Assembly (NCBI GenBank): GCA_020881835.1 | Contig: CP052876.1 | Coordinates: 2,232,001 to 2,296,000, forward strand | Source: Kineosporiaceae bacterium SCSIO 59966 | GTDB taxonomy: Bacteria > Actinomycetota > Actinomycetes > Actinomycetales > SCSIO-59966 | Length of the DNA: 64,000 nucleotides | Direction of reading: 5' to 3' | Shown: piece by piece, positions 15,617-24,428 of the stretch | Layout: each line of letters opens with the position of its first letter | How positions within the stretch are numbered: position 1 is the first letter of the stretch | Program-made: the position numbers and the translations under genes | The notes under the pieces: generated by a model | Seen by the model: the letters and a program-made list of their open reading frames with translations, nothing else | Database searches by the model: none | Told to the model about the DNA's origin: nothing

Positions 15617-18174
15617 CCGGTCAGCCGCTGGCCGGGGTGTCCTCGCTGAAGATCAAGCTCGGTCTGCTCGTCGTCGTCAGCGTGCTCGTCACCGCCGGGG
15701 TGGCGGTTCTCGGCGACACCGCCGGAGTGCCGTTGTGGCTGAGCCTGCCGGTGACGGTGCTCGTCGCGCTCGCGGTGACCCAGCTGCTGGCCGCGGGGAT
15801 GATCGCCCCGCTGCGGCAGATGACAGAGGCGGCCCGGCGGATGGCGACCGGCGACACGACCGTGCGCGTCGACGAGGCTTCCGCGGACGAGGTCGGTGAC
15901 CTTGCCCGGGCGTTCAACACGATGGCCCGTGACCTGGCCGCGGTCGACCGCCAGCGACGCGAGCTGGTCGCCAACGTCAGCCACGAGCTGCGCACCCCCC
16001 TGGCCGGCCTGTACGCCGTGCTGGAGAACGTCGCCGACGGGGTCGTCACGCCGCAGGACCGATCGCTCGCCGTCGCCCTCGTGCAGGCCGAGCGGCTCAA
16101 CCGCCTCGTCGCCGACCTGCTCGACCTCGCCCGGGTCGACGCCGGGCGGGCGCCGCTGGACCCCGTCCCGGTGCCACTCGCGGAACTGCTGCAGGACGCC
16201 GCCGCCGAGGTCGGGGTGCTGGACCGGCCGGTCGACGTCCAGGTCGAGGTGCGGCCGGAGGGCCTTGTCGTCCGCGCCGACCCGGCCCGACTGCACCAGC
16301 TGGTCGCGAACCTGCTCGACAACGCCTCCCGGCACGCCCCGGCCGGCAGCACGGTCCACGTCAGCGCGACCGCACACGGCGACCGGTACCGGCTCGAGGT
16401 CCGCGACCACGGACCCGGCATCGCCCCCACGGACCGGCAGCGGGCGCTCGAACGGTTCGGCACGTTGCGGGCCGCTGAGGGCGGCGGGGGCACCGGCCTC
16501 GGCCTGGCCATCGCCCGCTGGGTCGCCGAGCTGCACGGCGGGCGCATCGCCGTCCTCGACCCACCGGACGGCGGACCCGGAGCCCTCGTCCGGGTGGACC
16601 TGCCGGTCGAGGCGACGGCGCGGGCCGCAGGCCCGGACGACGACCCGGACGACGACCCGGACGGCGTCCAGGACGGCGTCCAGGACGCTGACGCCGGGAC
16701 GCGGCTCGTCACCGCCCGGCCGCTCGTCGAGGAGACCCTGGGCCGGTTCTGGCCCGAGCGGAACCCGCGCCCGCGACCGGGTCTGCTGGCCGGTGCGGCG
16801 GCGGTCGGAGTGCTGGCGGCCGCACTGCTGCCCGACCTCGGCCTCGGCACGTTCCTCGTGCTGCTGGCGGCCGGGGCGGTGGTGCTGGCGGCGGCGTGGA
16901 GCCGTCGGTCCCCCGCGCTGCTCACCGGCGCGGTGCTCTGCCTCCTGCTGGCGGGGACGAGCGTCCTGCGGGACGCCGACTGGGTCGTCGTCCTGGCTCT
17001 GGTCGTCGGCGCAGCCCTGTGCGTCGTCACCGTCACCGCGACCAGCACCGTGCCGGGCACCGTGCTGTCCGGGCTGGCCTGGCCGGTGGCCGGCCTACGG
17101 GGGCTGCCCTGGTTGGGGCGCACGCTGGCACAGCTGACCGGCCGCGGCCGCGGGGCCGCCGTGCTGCGGACGACGGTCTGGTCCCTGGTCGGGCTCGTCG
17201 TGTTCGGTGCGCTGCTCGTCTCCGCGGACGCGCTGCTGGCGCGGTGGGCGAACGCGGTGCTGCCTGCGGTCCGCACGGACACGCTCGTCCTGCGCGGCTT
17301 CGTCACGGTCGCAGTCGGCGGGGCGGTGCTCGCCGCGGCGTACCTCGCGCTCAATCCTCCGCCCGTGGACCGGGCCGCAGCACGGGGTCCGTCCGCCCGC
17401 CTTGGTCACCGTTTCGAGTGGCTGGCGCCGGTTCTCGTCGTCGACGGCGTGCTTGCGGTGTTCCTCCTCGCCCAGACCACCGTCCTCCTCGGTGGCCACG
17501 ACGTCCTGCGGACGACGGGACTGACCTACGCCGAGTACGCCCGGCAGGGGTTCGGACAGCTCACCGTGGTCACTGCCCTGACCTTGCTCGTGGCCTCGGC
17601 CGCCGCACGGCGTGCCCGGGTCGACGACCGGCAGGACCGACTGTGGCTGCGGATCTCGCTAGGACTGCTGGGTGCCCAGACGCTCGTCGTCGTCACCTCA
17701 GCGCTGCACCGGCTGTCGCTGTACCAGGAGGCGTACGGCGTGACCAGGCTGCGCCTGCTCGGAGGGGTGTTCGAGACCTGGCTCGGCCTCGTCGTCCTCG
17801 CCGTGCTGGTCGCCGGCGTACGACTGCGCGGCAGCTGGCTGCCCCGGTTCGCCGTGCTGACCGGCGTCGCGGCCCTGCTGGGGCTCGTGGCACTGAACCC
17901 GGACGCGTGGATCGCCGAGCGCAACCTCGAACGGTACGCCGCGACCGGGAAGGTGGACTGGGACTACCTGGCCGGTCTGTCCGCCGACGCGGTGCCGGTA
18001 CTGGTGGAGCTGCCGGCCGGTCAGCGGGCGTGCGTGCTGACCGGGGACGACGGGGCACCCGTCCGCTGGCAGGACTGGAACCTCGGGTGGGCCCGCGCGC
18101 ACGCCGCCCTTGCCGAGGTCCCCGCAACCGGTGTCCCCGGTGTCGACGTGCGGTGCGCCGACACGCAGGGCTGA
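15613..18174 (+). CDS. sensor histidine kinase fused to DUF4153/DUF4173 membrane domain
   Basis: This 853-residue protein has two N-terminal transmembrane helices (about 15-65), HAMP (about 62-112), and HisKA with Asn-Val-Ser-His-Glu-Leu-Arg-Thr-Pro (His124). The HATPase domain shows Leu-Leu-Asp-Asn-Ala-Ser-Arg-His-Ala (N box), Asp-His-Gly-Pro-Gly-Ile and Gly-Thr-Gly-Leu-Gly-Leu-Ala-Ile-Ala, ending near 335. An Asp/Pro/Val-rich linker leads into about 470 residues with roughly ten hydrophobic helices. Thr-Tyr-Ala-Glu-Tyr-Ala-Arg-Gln-Gly-Phe and Ala-Leu-Asn-Pro-Asp-Ala-Trp-Ile-Ala-Glu-Arg-Asn match DUF4153/4173. The frame is continuous with no slip site. Putting the large membrane domain after the ATPase domain is unusual; it may be a second sensing module. 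Confidence 0.88.
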   Translation: MTGQPLAGVSSLKIKLGLLVVVSVLVTAGVAVLGDTAGVPLWLSLPVTVLVALAVTQLLAAGMIAPLRQMTEAARRMATGDTTVRVDEASADEVGDLARAFNTMARDLAAVDRQRRELVANVSHELRTPLAGLYAVLENVADGVVTPQDRSLAVALVQAERLNRLVADLLDLARVDAGRAPLDPVPVPLAELLQDAAAEVGVLDRPVDVQVEVRPEGLVVRADPARLHQLVANLLDNASRHAPAGSTVHVSATAHGDRYRLEVRDHGPGIAPTDRQRALERFGTLRAAEGGGGTGLGLAIARWVAELHGGRIAVLDPPDGGPGALVRVDLPVEATARAAGPDDDPDDDPDGVQDGVQDADAGTRLVTARPLVEETLGRFWPERNPRPRPGLLAGAAAVGVLAAALLPDLGLGTFLVLLAAGAVVLAAAWSRRSPALLTGAVLCLLLAGTSVLRDADWVVVLALVVGAALCVVTVTATSTVPGTVLSGLAWPVAGLRGLPWLGRTLAQLTGRGRGAAVLRTTVWSLVGLVVFGALLVSADALLARWANAVLPAVRTDTLVLRGFVTVAVGGAVLAAAYLALNPPPVDRAAARGPSARLGHRFEWLAPVLVVDGVLAVFLLAQTTVLLGGHDVLRTTGLTYAEYARQGFGQLTVVTALTLLVASAAARRARVDDRQDRLWLRISLGLLGAQTLVVVTSALHRLSLYQEAYGVTRLRLLGGVFETWLGLVVLAVLVAGVRLRGSWLPRFAVLTGVAALLGLVALNPDAWIAERNLERYAATGKVDWDYLAGLSADAVPVLVELPAGQRACVLTGDDGAPVRWQDWNLGWARAHAALAEVPATGVPGVDVRCADTQG

Positions 18175-18199
18175 CCCGCAGGGCTGACCCGGACGACCG

Positions 18200-18232
18200 C
18201 TGGCCACGGACCGGGTTGCGGTCCGTGGCCAG
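18200..18232. terminator. hairpin terminator between converging genes
   Basis: Perfect 13-bp arms CTGGCCACGGACC (18200-18212) and its complement (18220-18232) enclose a 7-base loop after the kinase gene and before the 3' end of the iron-sulfur subunit gene. Just upstream, a 13-bp unit (GCAGGGCTGACCC) is tandemly duplicated at 18165-18190 across the kinase stop codon. Confidence 0.7.
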
Positions 18233-18272
18233 CTCGTCTGGCCAGCCTGTCGGCCGGGTGGGCGGTCGGCGC

Positions 18273-19001
18273 CTAGGAACGCGCCCCGGCGATGGTGGTC
18301 GGCTCGACCGCAATCGTGTCGAGGCCCGTGCGGTGCACCGCGCGACGCTGGACGGGGATGTAGTAGACGCTGGGGTTCGTGCCCATGTCCGTCTGCAGCT
18401 GCAGGGCGCCCTCCTCACGGATGAGGCGGGAGACCTCGGAGTCCGGGTCGTTGAGGTCGCCGACGAACCGGGCCCGGGCCGGGCAGGTCTCGATGCACAT
18501 CGGCAGCGCTCCAGCGTCGATCCGGTCGATGCAGAAGTCGCACTTCTCCACCGTGCCACGGACCCCTGAGGTGACCGCCGAGGAGCCGAGCGCGTGCTCG
18601 GTGGGGCGCTTGGGCGCCTTCTCGTTGAAGATCCGGACGCCGTAGGGGCAGGCCTGGATGCAGGCGCGGCAGCCGATGCAGTCGTCGGAGTGGATACCGA
18701 CGATGCCGTCGTCGCGCTTGTAGGTGGCCCCGGTGGGGCACACCGGCAGACAGGCCGGCTCCTCGCAGTGCTGGCAGGCCAGCGGCAGGAACGTCAGGGC
18801 GGGGTGCTCGACCGAGCCGCCGACCTGGTCGATCTCGTCGCCCTCGACCGTGAGCACCCGGTTCCACCAGACGCCTTCGGGCAGGTTGTTCTTGATCTTG
18901 CAGGAGACCGAGCAGCTCTGGCAGCCGATGCACCGGTTGAGGTCGATCACCATGCCCCACCGGCGTGAACGAGCCGGTGTCTTGGTGGAAGCGTTCGACA
19001 T
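18273..19001 (-). CDS. four-cluster ferredoxin-type iron-sulfur subunit of molybdopterin oxidoreductase
   Basis: This 242-residue electron-transfer subunit (DmsB/NrfC/PsrB family) has four cysteine clusters: Cys-Ile-Gly-Cys-Gln-Ser-Cys-Ser-Val-Ser-Cys; Cys-Gln-His-Cys then Cys-Leu-Pro-Val-Cys-Pro; Cys-Ile-Gly-Cys-Arg-Ala-Cys-Ile-Gln-Ala-Cys-Pro; and Cys-Asp-Phe-Cys then Cys-Ile-Glu-Thr-Cys-Pro. These fit four [4Fe-4S] clusters. It has no Tat signal. ATG 19001 is two bases after the stop of the catalytic-subunit gene, so it is the last gene of the NrfD-catalytic-FeS operon. The IS1380 insertion upstream is likely to reduce its transcription unless the element supplies a promoter. Confidence 0.93.
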   Translation of the reverse strand: MSNASTKTPARSRRWGMVIDLNRCIGCQSCSVSCKIKNNLPEGVWWNRVLTVEGDEIDQVGGSVEHPALTFLPLACQHCEEPACLPVCPTGATYKRDDGIVGIHSDDCIGCRACIQACPYGVRIFNEKAPKRPTEHALGSSAVTSGVRGTVEKCDFCIDRIDAGALPMCIETCPARARFVGDLNDPDSEVSRLIREEGALQLQTDMGTNPSVYYIPVQRRAVHRTGLDTIAVEPTTIAGARS

Positions 19002-19003
19002 GG

Positions 19004-19273
19004 TCACTTCTCCTTCACGAGGGTCGGGGCGCCGCGTCGCTGGGCTTCGGGCATGGCAGGAACCGTGGCCGGGTCGACCTTGGCCACCTGCACCAGGACG
19101 TCGAAGAACGAGCAGCTGTAGTGCCGGACGTTGGCTTGTTCGTGGGTGAGCTCCTGGTAGCCACCGGCCAGGAACTGGTGCCGTTGCCACCCCTTGTTGA
19201 TGTTGCAGGTGTTGTCGGGGTAGGCGTTGTTGGTGCGGACCTTGAGGTAGACCTCACCGCGGTCGTTGAACAC
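19004..19273 (-). pseudogene. 3' fragment of molybdopterin oxidoreductase catalytic subunit
   Basis: The 89 codons from 19273 continue exactly in frame with the fragment ending at 20998 once the insertion element and one target-site copy (19274-20997) are removed. The junction then reads Asp-Val-Val-Arg-Val-Phe-Asn-Asp-Arg-Gly. The segment is the end of the C-terminal beta-barrel (molybdopterin dinucleotide-binding) domain, with Asn-Asn-Ala-Tyr-Pro-Asp-Asn-Thr-Cys-Asn and a Cys-containing tail. A GTG at its first codon could in principle allow separate translation, but without the rest of the protein it would not be functional. Confidence 0.9.
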
Positions 19274-19278
19274 TCTGA
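19274..19278. repeat. target-site duplication, left copy
   Basis: TCTGA immediately outside the left inverted repeat of the IS1380-family element; identical to the copy at 20998-21002. Confidence 0.9.
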
Positions 19279-19296
19279 CCCTGATTTTTCAGCCGG
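19279..19296 (+). repeat. IS1380-family left inverted repeat
   Basis: Eighteen bases beginning CCCTGATTTTT and ending CAGCCGG. They differ from the right repeat only at position 11 (T here, G there). Confidence 0.92.
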
Positions 19297-19482
19297 GTTC
19301 GCCCTGCCCGGTTTGTCTTGATCGGATTCGACGATTCCGGGCCCGTTGGGGTCAGCGGTTGAGGCGTCGGCTCGGTCGCTGACTCCGTTGGGTTGCTGTC
19401 TGCTGCTGATGAGGGCGTCCGGGGGTGATCAGGGCGCGTGTCATCGCATTGGGTGCTCGGTGATCTTGTGGTTCGGTGGTGG

Positions 19483-20877
19483 TCAGCCGAAGGCGGGCAG
19501 GGCCCGTATCCGTTTGAGCGCGTCGGTGAACGCTTCGACGTGGGGGTAGGCGGCGGCGAACCGCAGGTGCAGGCGCCGCCCGGAGCGCACGAGGCGGGCG
19601 GCGACGTTCAGGAACGCCAGCCGCAGTCGTTTGCCGCGGGCGCGGCGGTACGCCCGGGGCAGGGCCAAGGTCCGCAGCCACAGGGCGACGTTGTGGGCCA
19701 GCGCGGCGGCCTGCCAGTACAGCCAGTTCCCGAAGAACGACTGGACGGGTGCGTGGATCATCCCGAAGTCGTTCTTGAGCGCCCGGATGGTGTCCTCGGG
19801 GATCCCGCCGCGCAGCCGGTGGTGGGCCTCCACCTCGGCTGCGGTCATCCGCTCGCCCGGCACGTTGGTGATGATGGCGTGCAGCCGCCAGCCGTCCAGG
19901 TCGTCGATCGCCAGCTGCTCGCCGTCGGCCTTGGGTTGGCGGCGCACGATCAACCGCACGGTGCGCCCGAGCAACGTCGTGCTGGTCTCGGCGACCTGGC
20001 TGCCCTTGCCGGTCTCGTTGCCGAGTGCCGGCGCCCAGACCGTGGCGTCGTCGCTGGCCAGCGCGTGCACCGCGGCGGCGACGTTCGGGTAGTCGCGGGC
20101 GGTGACCGAGTAGTCCGCGTCGTGGCGTTCGGCGGCCGCGATCACCTGGTCCTGGTAGCCGGCGGAGTCCACCCGGATCCACAGTCGATAGGAGCCCCGG
20201 CAGCCCGTTGGGATGGCGCCGACGCACTCGTCGATGAAGCTGCCCATCGCGCGGCCGTCGTTGGCGGCGCCGCCGCGGGCCCGCAGCGCCAGCACGTCCC
20301 CGGTCTCCCCGCACACCCCGACCAGCGGGGACAGCGCCGTCTGCCCGGTCCGGGAGAACGCGCTGCCTTCCTTGCCCGGCCCGTAGACCGCCACCCTCGT
20401 GGCGTCCGGGTCGATCGTCAGCCGGTTCCCGTCGGGGGCGGCGCCGCAGGCCCACGCCCGGCGCAGCATCGCCCGGTTGACCGCCGCGGCCTTGACGACC
20501 CGGCCCAGGTCCGCCCCGGCCAGGAACCGCCACGAGGTGGCGACGCTCGGCAGCGCGTTCGCGCCGCGCAGCGCGGCGGTCGCGGGGTCGGCCAGCAGGT
20601 ACCGGTCGGACAGGAAGTCCCCGCCGGCCAGCAGCATCTCCACCAGCGCCCGGTAACATTCACCCCCGGTGTAGCCGCCGGGGCCGATCGGGCGCAGCTC
20701 GCGCCGGTCGGCCTCGGCCACGAGATTCAGCCGGTCCAGCACCGGACCCCACAACGCCACCCCCGCCACCGGCGTCAGATCCGCCTCCGAGGCGCTCACC
20801 ACGGGCACCGGCACCGGCCGCGCCGGACGCGCCAGCACGACATCCTCGACCTCGAACAACAGCCCGGTATCGTTCAC
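19483..20877 (-). CDS. IS1380-family DDE transposase
   Basis: This roughly 464-residue transposase has the DDE residues of the family: Thr-Ile-Asp-Pro-Asp-Ala-Thr (first Asp), Arg-Val-Asp-Ser-Ala-Gly-Tyr (second Asp), and a C-terminal helix with His-Arg-Leu-Arg-Gly-Gly-Ile-Pro-Glu-Asp-Thr (Glu). Asn-Asp-Phe-Gly-Met follows. GTG 20877 was chosen because the Asn-Asp-Thr-Gly-Leu-x-Phe-Glu-Val opening is characteristic. An upstream in-frame GTG at 20958 would add 27 residues of less GC3-biased sequence. No frameshift or internal stop is visible, so it may be active. Confidence 0.92.
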   Translation of the reverse strand: MNDTGLLFEVEDVVLARPARPVPVPVVSASEADLTPVAGVALWGPVLDRLNLVAEADRRELRPIGPGGYTGGECYRALVEMLLAGGDFLSDRYLLADPATAALRGANALPSVATSWRFLAGADLGRVVKAAAVNRAMLRRAWACGAAPDGNRLTIDPDATRVAVYGPGKEGSAFSRTGQTALSPLVGVCGETGDVLALRARGGAANDGRAMGSFIDECVGAIPTGCRGSYRLWIRVDSAGYQDQVIAAAERHDADYSVTARDYPNVAAAVHALASDDATVWAPALGNETGKGSQVAETSTTLLGRTVRLIVRRQPKADGEQLAIDDLDGWRLHAIITNVPGERMTAAEVEAHHRLRGGIPEDTIRALKNDFGMIHAPVQSFFGNWLYWQAAALAHNVALWLRTLALPRAYRRARGKRLRLAFLNVAARLVRSGRRLHLRFAAAYPHVEAFTDALKRIRALPAFG

Positions 20878-20979
20878 CTCGAAGGTGCCCTTCCTGCTCG
20901 GTGATCGCGGCTTCGACAACCACGATCTTCCCTTGCAGCAAGGGCACTTTCGCGTCACGACACGGGCGTCAAGTCATCG

Positions 20980-20997
20980 CCGGCTGCAAAATCAGGG
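20980..20997 (-). repeat. IS1380-family right inverted repeat
   Basis: Eighteen bases whose complement begins CCCTGATTTTG and ends CAGCCGG, a 17 of 18 match to the left end. Confidence 0.92.
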
Positions 20998-23235
20998 TCT
21001 GACGACGTCCCCGTCGACGAGACCACGGGCGGCCATCTCCCGCTCGTTGAGCTCGACCAGGGGCTCGGGGTCCATCTCGCGCAGTACCGGCACCTCGTAC
21101 CAGGTGCTGTGCACCCGGTACTTGGAGTGCCGTTGGTTGAGCACGAGCGGGAACCTGGCGAACTTGGGGTTGTCCCGCCACGCCTCGAACGGGGGCTCGA
21201 AGTGCGGCAACGGGTCCACCCCGCGGGTCACCGGGACTCGCAGCGACGGCATGGACTCGGGGAAGTTCACGATGACACCCTCGGCGTAGAACTCCGCCTT
21301 GCCGGACGGGGTCATGAACCCTCCGTCGGCCAGCGGGATGTAGCCGGCGTCAAAGAGCCGGGCCACTCCGTCGCGCCGGAACTCCTCGGCCACCTGCGGC
21401 CGCTGCAGCACCTCGGCGATCCTGTCCACGATGTGGTCGATCCACACGGTGGGCTCCTCGGTGAAGTACTCGCCGACGCCGAGGCGCTGGGCGAGCGCAC
21501 CGAAGATCTCGTAGTCCGACCGTGCCTGACCGACGTTGGCGATGGCCTTCTGCTGCCGCATGAGGAACGGGTGCATCCCCGCGCACAGGTCGTCGTTCTC
21601 GAACCAGCTCGTGACCGGCAGGACGATGTCGGCCATCCGCGCCGTGTCGTTCATGACCATCTCGAGGCTGACGACAAGCTCGAGGTTGTCCTCGGCAAGC
21701 ATCTCGTTGCGGATGCGGTTCTGGTTCGGGAAGTTGCTGACGAAGTTCGAGGCGTTGAAGATGATCGCCTTGACTGGCCACTCCACCGGCTCAGGGGTGT
21801 CCGATCGCGGTCCCGCGAAGGGGTTGTCTGGGTCGGCGGGTACCCACTGCTGGACGACGCCCTTGGCCACGGCGTCGTAGAGCAGCAGGTAGTTCAGCTT
21901 GGCCGTGTGGGTGCCGGTCGGCATCGTCCACTCGTCCAGGACGCCGGGGGTGAAGATGATGCTGATCGCGGTGCCACCCATGAGGGAGCCGAGTGGCGTG
22001 GCACCGGGCTTGCCGATCTGCCCGGTGATGACGCCGAGCGTAGCCAGTCCCCGGCCGACGAGATCGGCGTTGTCCCACCGGTCGATGCCCATCCCTGAGT
22101 AGATGAAGGACGGTCCAGCGGTGGCGTAGCGACGGGCGACCTCGCGCACCAGCGCGGGCTCGACGTCGGTGACGTCCCACATCGCCTCGGGGCTGTGCTG
22201 GGCCGCCGTGTCGGCCAGCAGCTGGAAGGCCGGCCGGACGGTGACGGCGCCGTCGGCGGTGTCCACCTGGAACGTGCCGAAGATGGCCGTCGTGGCGGTG
22301 TTGTCGTCAGCCGGGACCGGCTTCCCGGTGCCGGGGTCCATAGCCAGCACGACCGCGTCCGCCGCCGGGTCCAGGTCGTTGGCGCGCAGGAACAGACCGT
22401 TGTCCTCGCGGACCAGGTAGGTGGCCACGGTGTGCGCACGCAGGTAGGTCTCGTCGTAGAGCCCTTCCTCGATGACCGTGTTCACCATGGACATGGCCAG
22501 CGCACTGTCCGAGCCAGGGCGGGGGCGGACCCAGATGTGAGCCTTGCTGGCTGCCTCCGAGAACCGGGGGTCGATGACGATGAGCTTGGCGCCGTTGTCG
22601 AGGGCGTCGGCGAAGAAGTGCCAGTTGTGCACCTGCGACTCGGTGACGTTGGTGCCCCACGCGATGATGGTGCGCGCGTTCGCGATGTCCTCGGGCTGGT
22701 GGGCCAGCATCCAGGCTGCCATCCCGCTGGCCAGGTTGGCCGCGACCTGGGTCTCGCCAGTGGCCAGGCCGAGGTCGATGGAGTCGACCGCCAGCGTGCC
22801 CCCGAGCACGTTGGCCATGCGGTGCGCAGCACCGGCCAGTGCGCCGTTGAGGATGGCGTAGCTGCCGGACAGTGGCGCGAAGCACACGGCCTTGTTGCCG
22901 TACCGCTGCCTGATTCCGGTCAGCTTGGTGGCAATCTCGTCGAGCGCCTCGTCCCAGGAGATCTCCTCCCAGAGGTTCTCTCCGCGCTTGCCGGCTCGAC
23001 GCAGCGGGGTGGTGATCCGGTCGGTGCCGTACACGCGCTGCGGGTGGCTGAGACCCCGCAGGCAGATCCGGTTGTACCGCGGGTCCGGCAGCGGAGCCGC
23101 GGTGGTCTCCACGAGCTTTCCGTCACGGACGTGCGCGTAGATCCGGCAGTTCATCCAGCAGTTTGGCGTGCAGGCGGTGGAGAAGACCTGCTCACCCTCG
23201 GCGGGCAGCAGCGGTAGAGGTGCTGTCAGTGTCAT
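20992..23235 (-). pseudogene. 5' fragment of molybdopterin oxidoreductase catalytic subunit, cut by IS1380
   Basis: ATG 23235 opens 746 native codons that end at the target site (20998). The element then adds one proline codon and a stop. Rejoined with 19273-19004 the protein is 835 residues, a normal DMSO-reductase-family length. The N-terminus has a [4Fe-4S] cysteine set (Cys-Thr-Pro-Asn-Cys-Trp-Met-Asn-Cys, then Cys-Leu-Arg-Gly), Trp-Asp-Glu-Ala-Leu-Asp-Glu-Ile, and Gly-Thr-Asn-Val-Thr-Glu-Ser. No twin-arginine signal is present, so the enzyme would face the cytoplasm. Only the last tenth is missing, but it belongs to the cofactor-binding barrel, so loss of activity is expected. Substrate unknown (polysulfide, thiosulfate and similar acceptors are family possibilities). 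Confidence 0.93.
20998..21002. repeat. target-site duplication, right copy
   Basis: TCTGA directly outside the right inverted repeat, identical to 19274-19278. Deleting one copy plus the element restores the reading frame. Confidence 0.9.
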
Positions 23236-23277
23236 GGGAAGGACTCCAGTAGGTCGGTGCGATCGAGGGGCGGCGGT

Positions 23278-24237
23278 TCAGCCGAGCGGGGTGACCTTGA
23301 CGCCGGCGCAGAGCTGGGCGTAGCGGAACTGCAGGCTGCCGAGCACGCTGAGCGCGCCGCCGGTGGCCAGCAGCACGGCACCGGTGCTGGGAGCAGCGAG
23401 GGCGATGAGGGTGAGGATGACCGGGACGCCGTACCCGACCAGGACGCTGACCCAGAAGTGGCCGGCCATGCGCCCCCGCAGCAGGCGGTGCAACCCGGCC
23501 CGGGCGGCCGGAGAGTGCTCGTGGGCACGCTCGACGACGTACATGTGGGTAAGGCCCAAGGTGGCGACGAGTCCGACGAGGAAGCCGATCGCGAGCTCGG
23601 TCTGCACCTGCTCGAGACGTCCCCCCACGGCGAGCACGAGCAGCGTCAGCCCCATCGACGAGGTCAGCGCGTGGGCGATGAACTGTGCCGGCACCAGCGC
23701 GGAGTGCCACAGGCGGATCGACAGTCCCTCGTACATCACCATGCCGGGGTAGGCGATGATGAGCGCAGCGGCGGCGAAGGCGACGGCGATCATCACCTGT
23801 GCCGTCAGGTTGGCCTCGAGGAAGGGCTCGTCGGTCCACGGCAGAGCCTCGAACCAACCGGGGAGCAGGTAGACGGCGCCGACGATGAGGAAGACGAAGT
23901 CGGCGATCGCGCCGCGTGCGATCCACGACCGGTCAGGCCGCTTCAGCGCCTTGAGCACGCGTTCCGGACGACCGAGGTCGAGGATCAGGATCAGCCCGCC
24001 GATGCCGACGAGGACCAGACCCAGGACGTCGAGGAGGGACAGTCCGAGAACCGTTCCGGTGTCGGCGATCGAGAAGGCGTGCCGCACCATGAACGTGCCG
24101 GCCCCCAACCCCATCGCCCAGAACCACAGAGCGTGCGGAAACCGCCAGTACGGCTGCGGAACCAGGTGGGGAGCGAACCGGTCGTAGGTCCGCTCCCGTT
24201 CGATCAAGGTGGGTTCGATCCGGGTCGGTGTGGTCAT
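23278..24237 (-). CDS. NrfD/PsrC-family membrane anchor subunit
   Basis: This 319-residue integral membrane protein has about eight to nine hydrophobic helices. It carries the NrfD-type Leu-Asp-Leu-Gly-Arg-Pro-Glu-Arg-Val-Leu (about 104-113), plus Trp-Phe-Trp-Ala-Met-Gly-Leu-Gly-Ala-Gly-Thr-Phe in the first helix. Such subunits exchange electrons with quinone for an attached iron-sulfur and catalytic pair. It is the first gene of the operon (anchor, catalytic, FeS), 42 bases before the catalytic gene. Because neither partner has an export signal, the complex would work on the inner face of the membrane. Confidence 0.88.
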   Translation of the reverse strand: MTTPTRIEPTLIERERTYDRFAPHLVPQPYWRFPHALWFWAMGLGAGTFMVRHAFSIADTGTVLGLSLLDVLGLVLVGIGGLILILDLGRPERVLKALKRPDRSWIARGAIADFVFLIVGAVYLLPGWFEALPWTDEPFLEANLTAQVMIAVAFAAAALIIAYPGMVMYEGLSIRLWHSALVPAQFIAHALTSSMGLTLLVLAVGGRLEQVQTELAIGFLVGLVATLGLTHMYVVERAHEHSPAARAGLHRLLRGRMAGHFWVSVLVGYGVPVILTLIALAAPSTGAVLLATGGALSVLGSLQFRYAQLCAGVKVTPLG

Positions 24238-24298
24238 GCCTGCCTCCGGTCAAGGGTGCCGGCGTCGCCGGCCTGCGGTGCCAGGGTCGCGGCCCGGG

Positions 24299-24339
24299 CC
24301 CGAGGTTCGTAATAGGTCCTTGGACCCTGAAACCTCGGG
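24299..24339. promoter_or_regulatory. nested palindromes, possible DosR-like operator
   Basis: An outer perfect 9-bp inverted repeat (CCCGAGGTT at 24299-24307, AACCTCGGG at 24331-24339) encloses an inner palindrome GGTCC-TT-GGACC (24315-24326) embedded in AGGTCC-TT-GGACCCT. It lies in the 191-base divergent region between the NrfD gene (start 24237) and the 24429 gene. The inner part resembles DosR/DevR-type boxes and the similar element at 10911. It could alternatively form an RNA hairpin. Confidence 0.45.
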
Positions 24340-24428
24340 CGACCTTGCGCCGGTAGGGTGCCGCTCACGGCGGCCCTCGCCGCGACGTGAGGAGTCCGGG
24401 AGGTCCCGGCACGAGGAGGCACAGGACT

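Larger units (their letters stand above)
19279..20997 (-). mobile_element. IS1380-family insertion sequence, 1,719 bp, apparently intact
   Basis: The element is bounded by 18-bp terminal inverted repeats (19279-19296 and 20980-20997) that match at 17 of 18 positions and begin CCCTGATTTT. It is flanked by a 5-bp direct repeat TCTGA. It carries one full-length transposase gene on the minus strand and about 200 bases of non-coding DNA (19279-19482) at its 3' side. The element interrupts the molybdopterin oxidoreductase gene in the same orientation. Clean ends, an intact transposase and an undecayed target gene all suggest a recent insertion. Confidence 0.95.

Noticed and set aside
15613-18174. 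Programmed frameshift or two separate genes at the kinase/DUF4153 junction
   Set aside because: The frame is continuous through an acidic linker, and no stop, slip site or second start with ribosome-binding site is apparent.
19438-20904. A 488-codon plus-strand frame across the insertion element
   Set aside because: Shadow of the transposase on the other strand; no transposase or passenger motif is visible.
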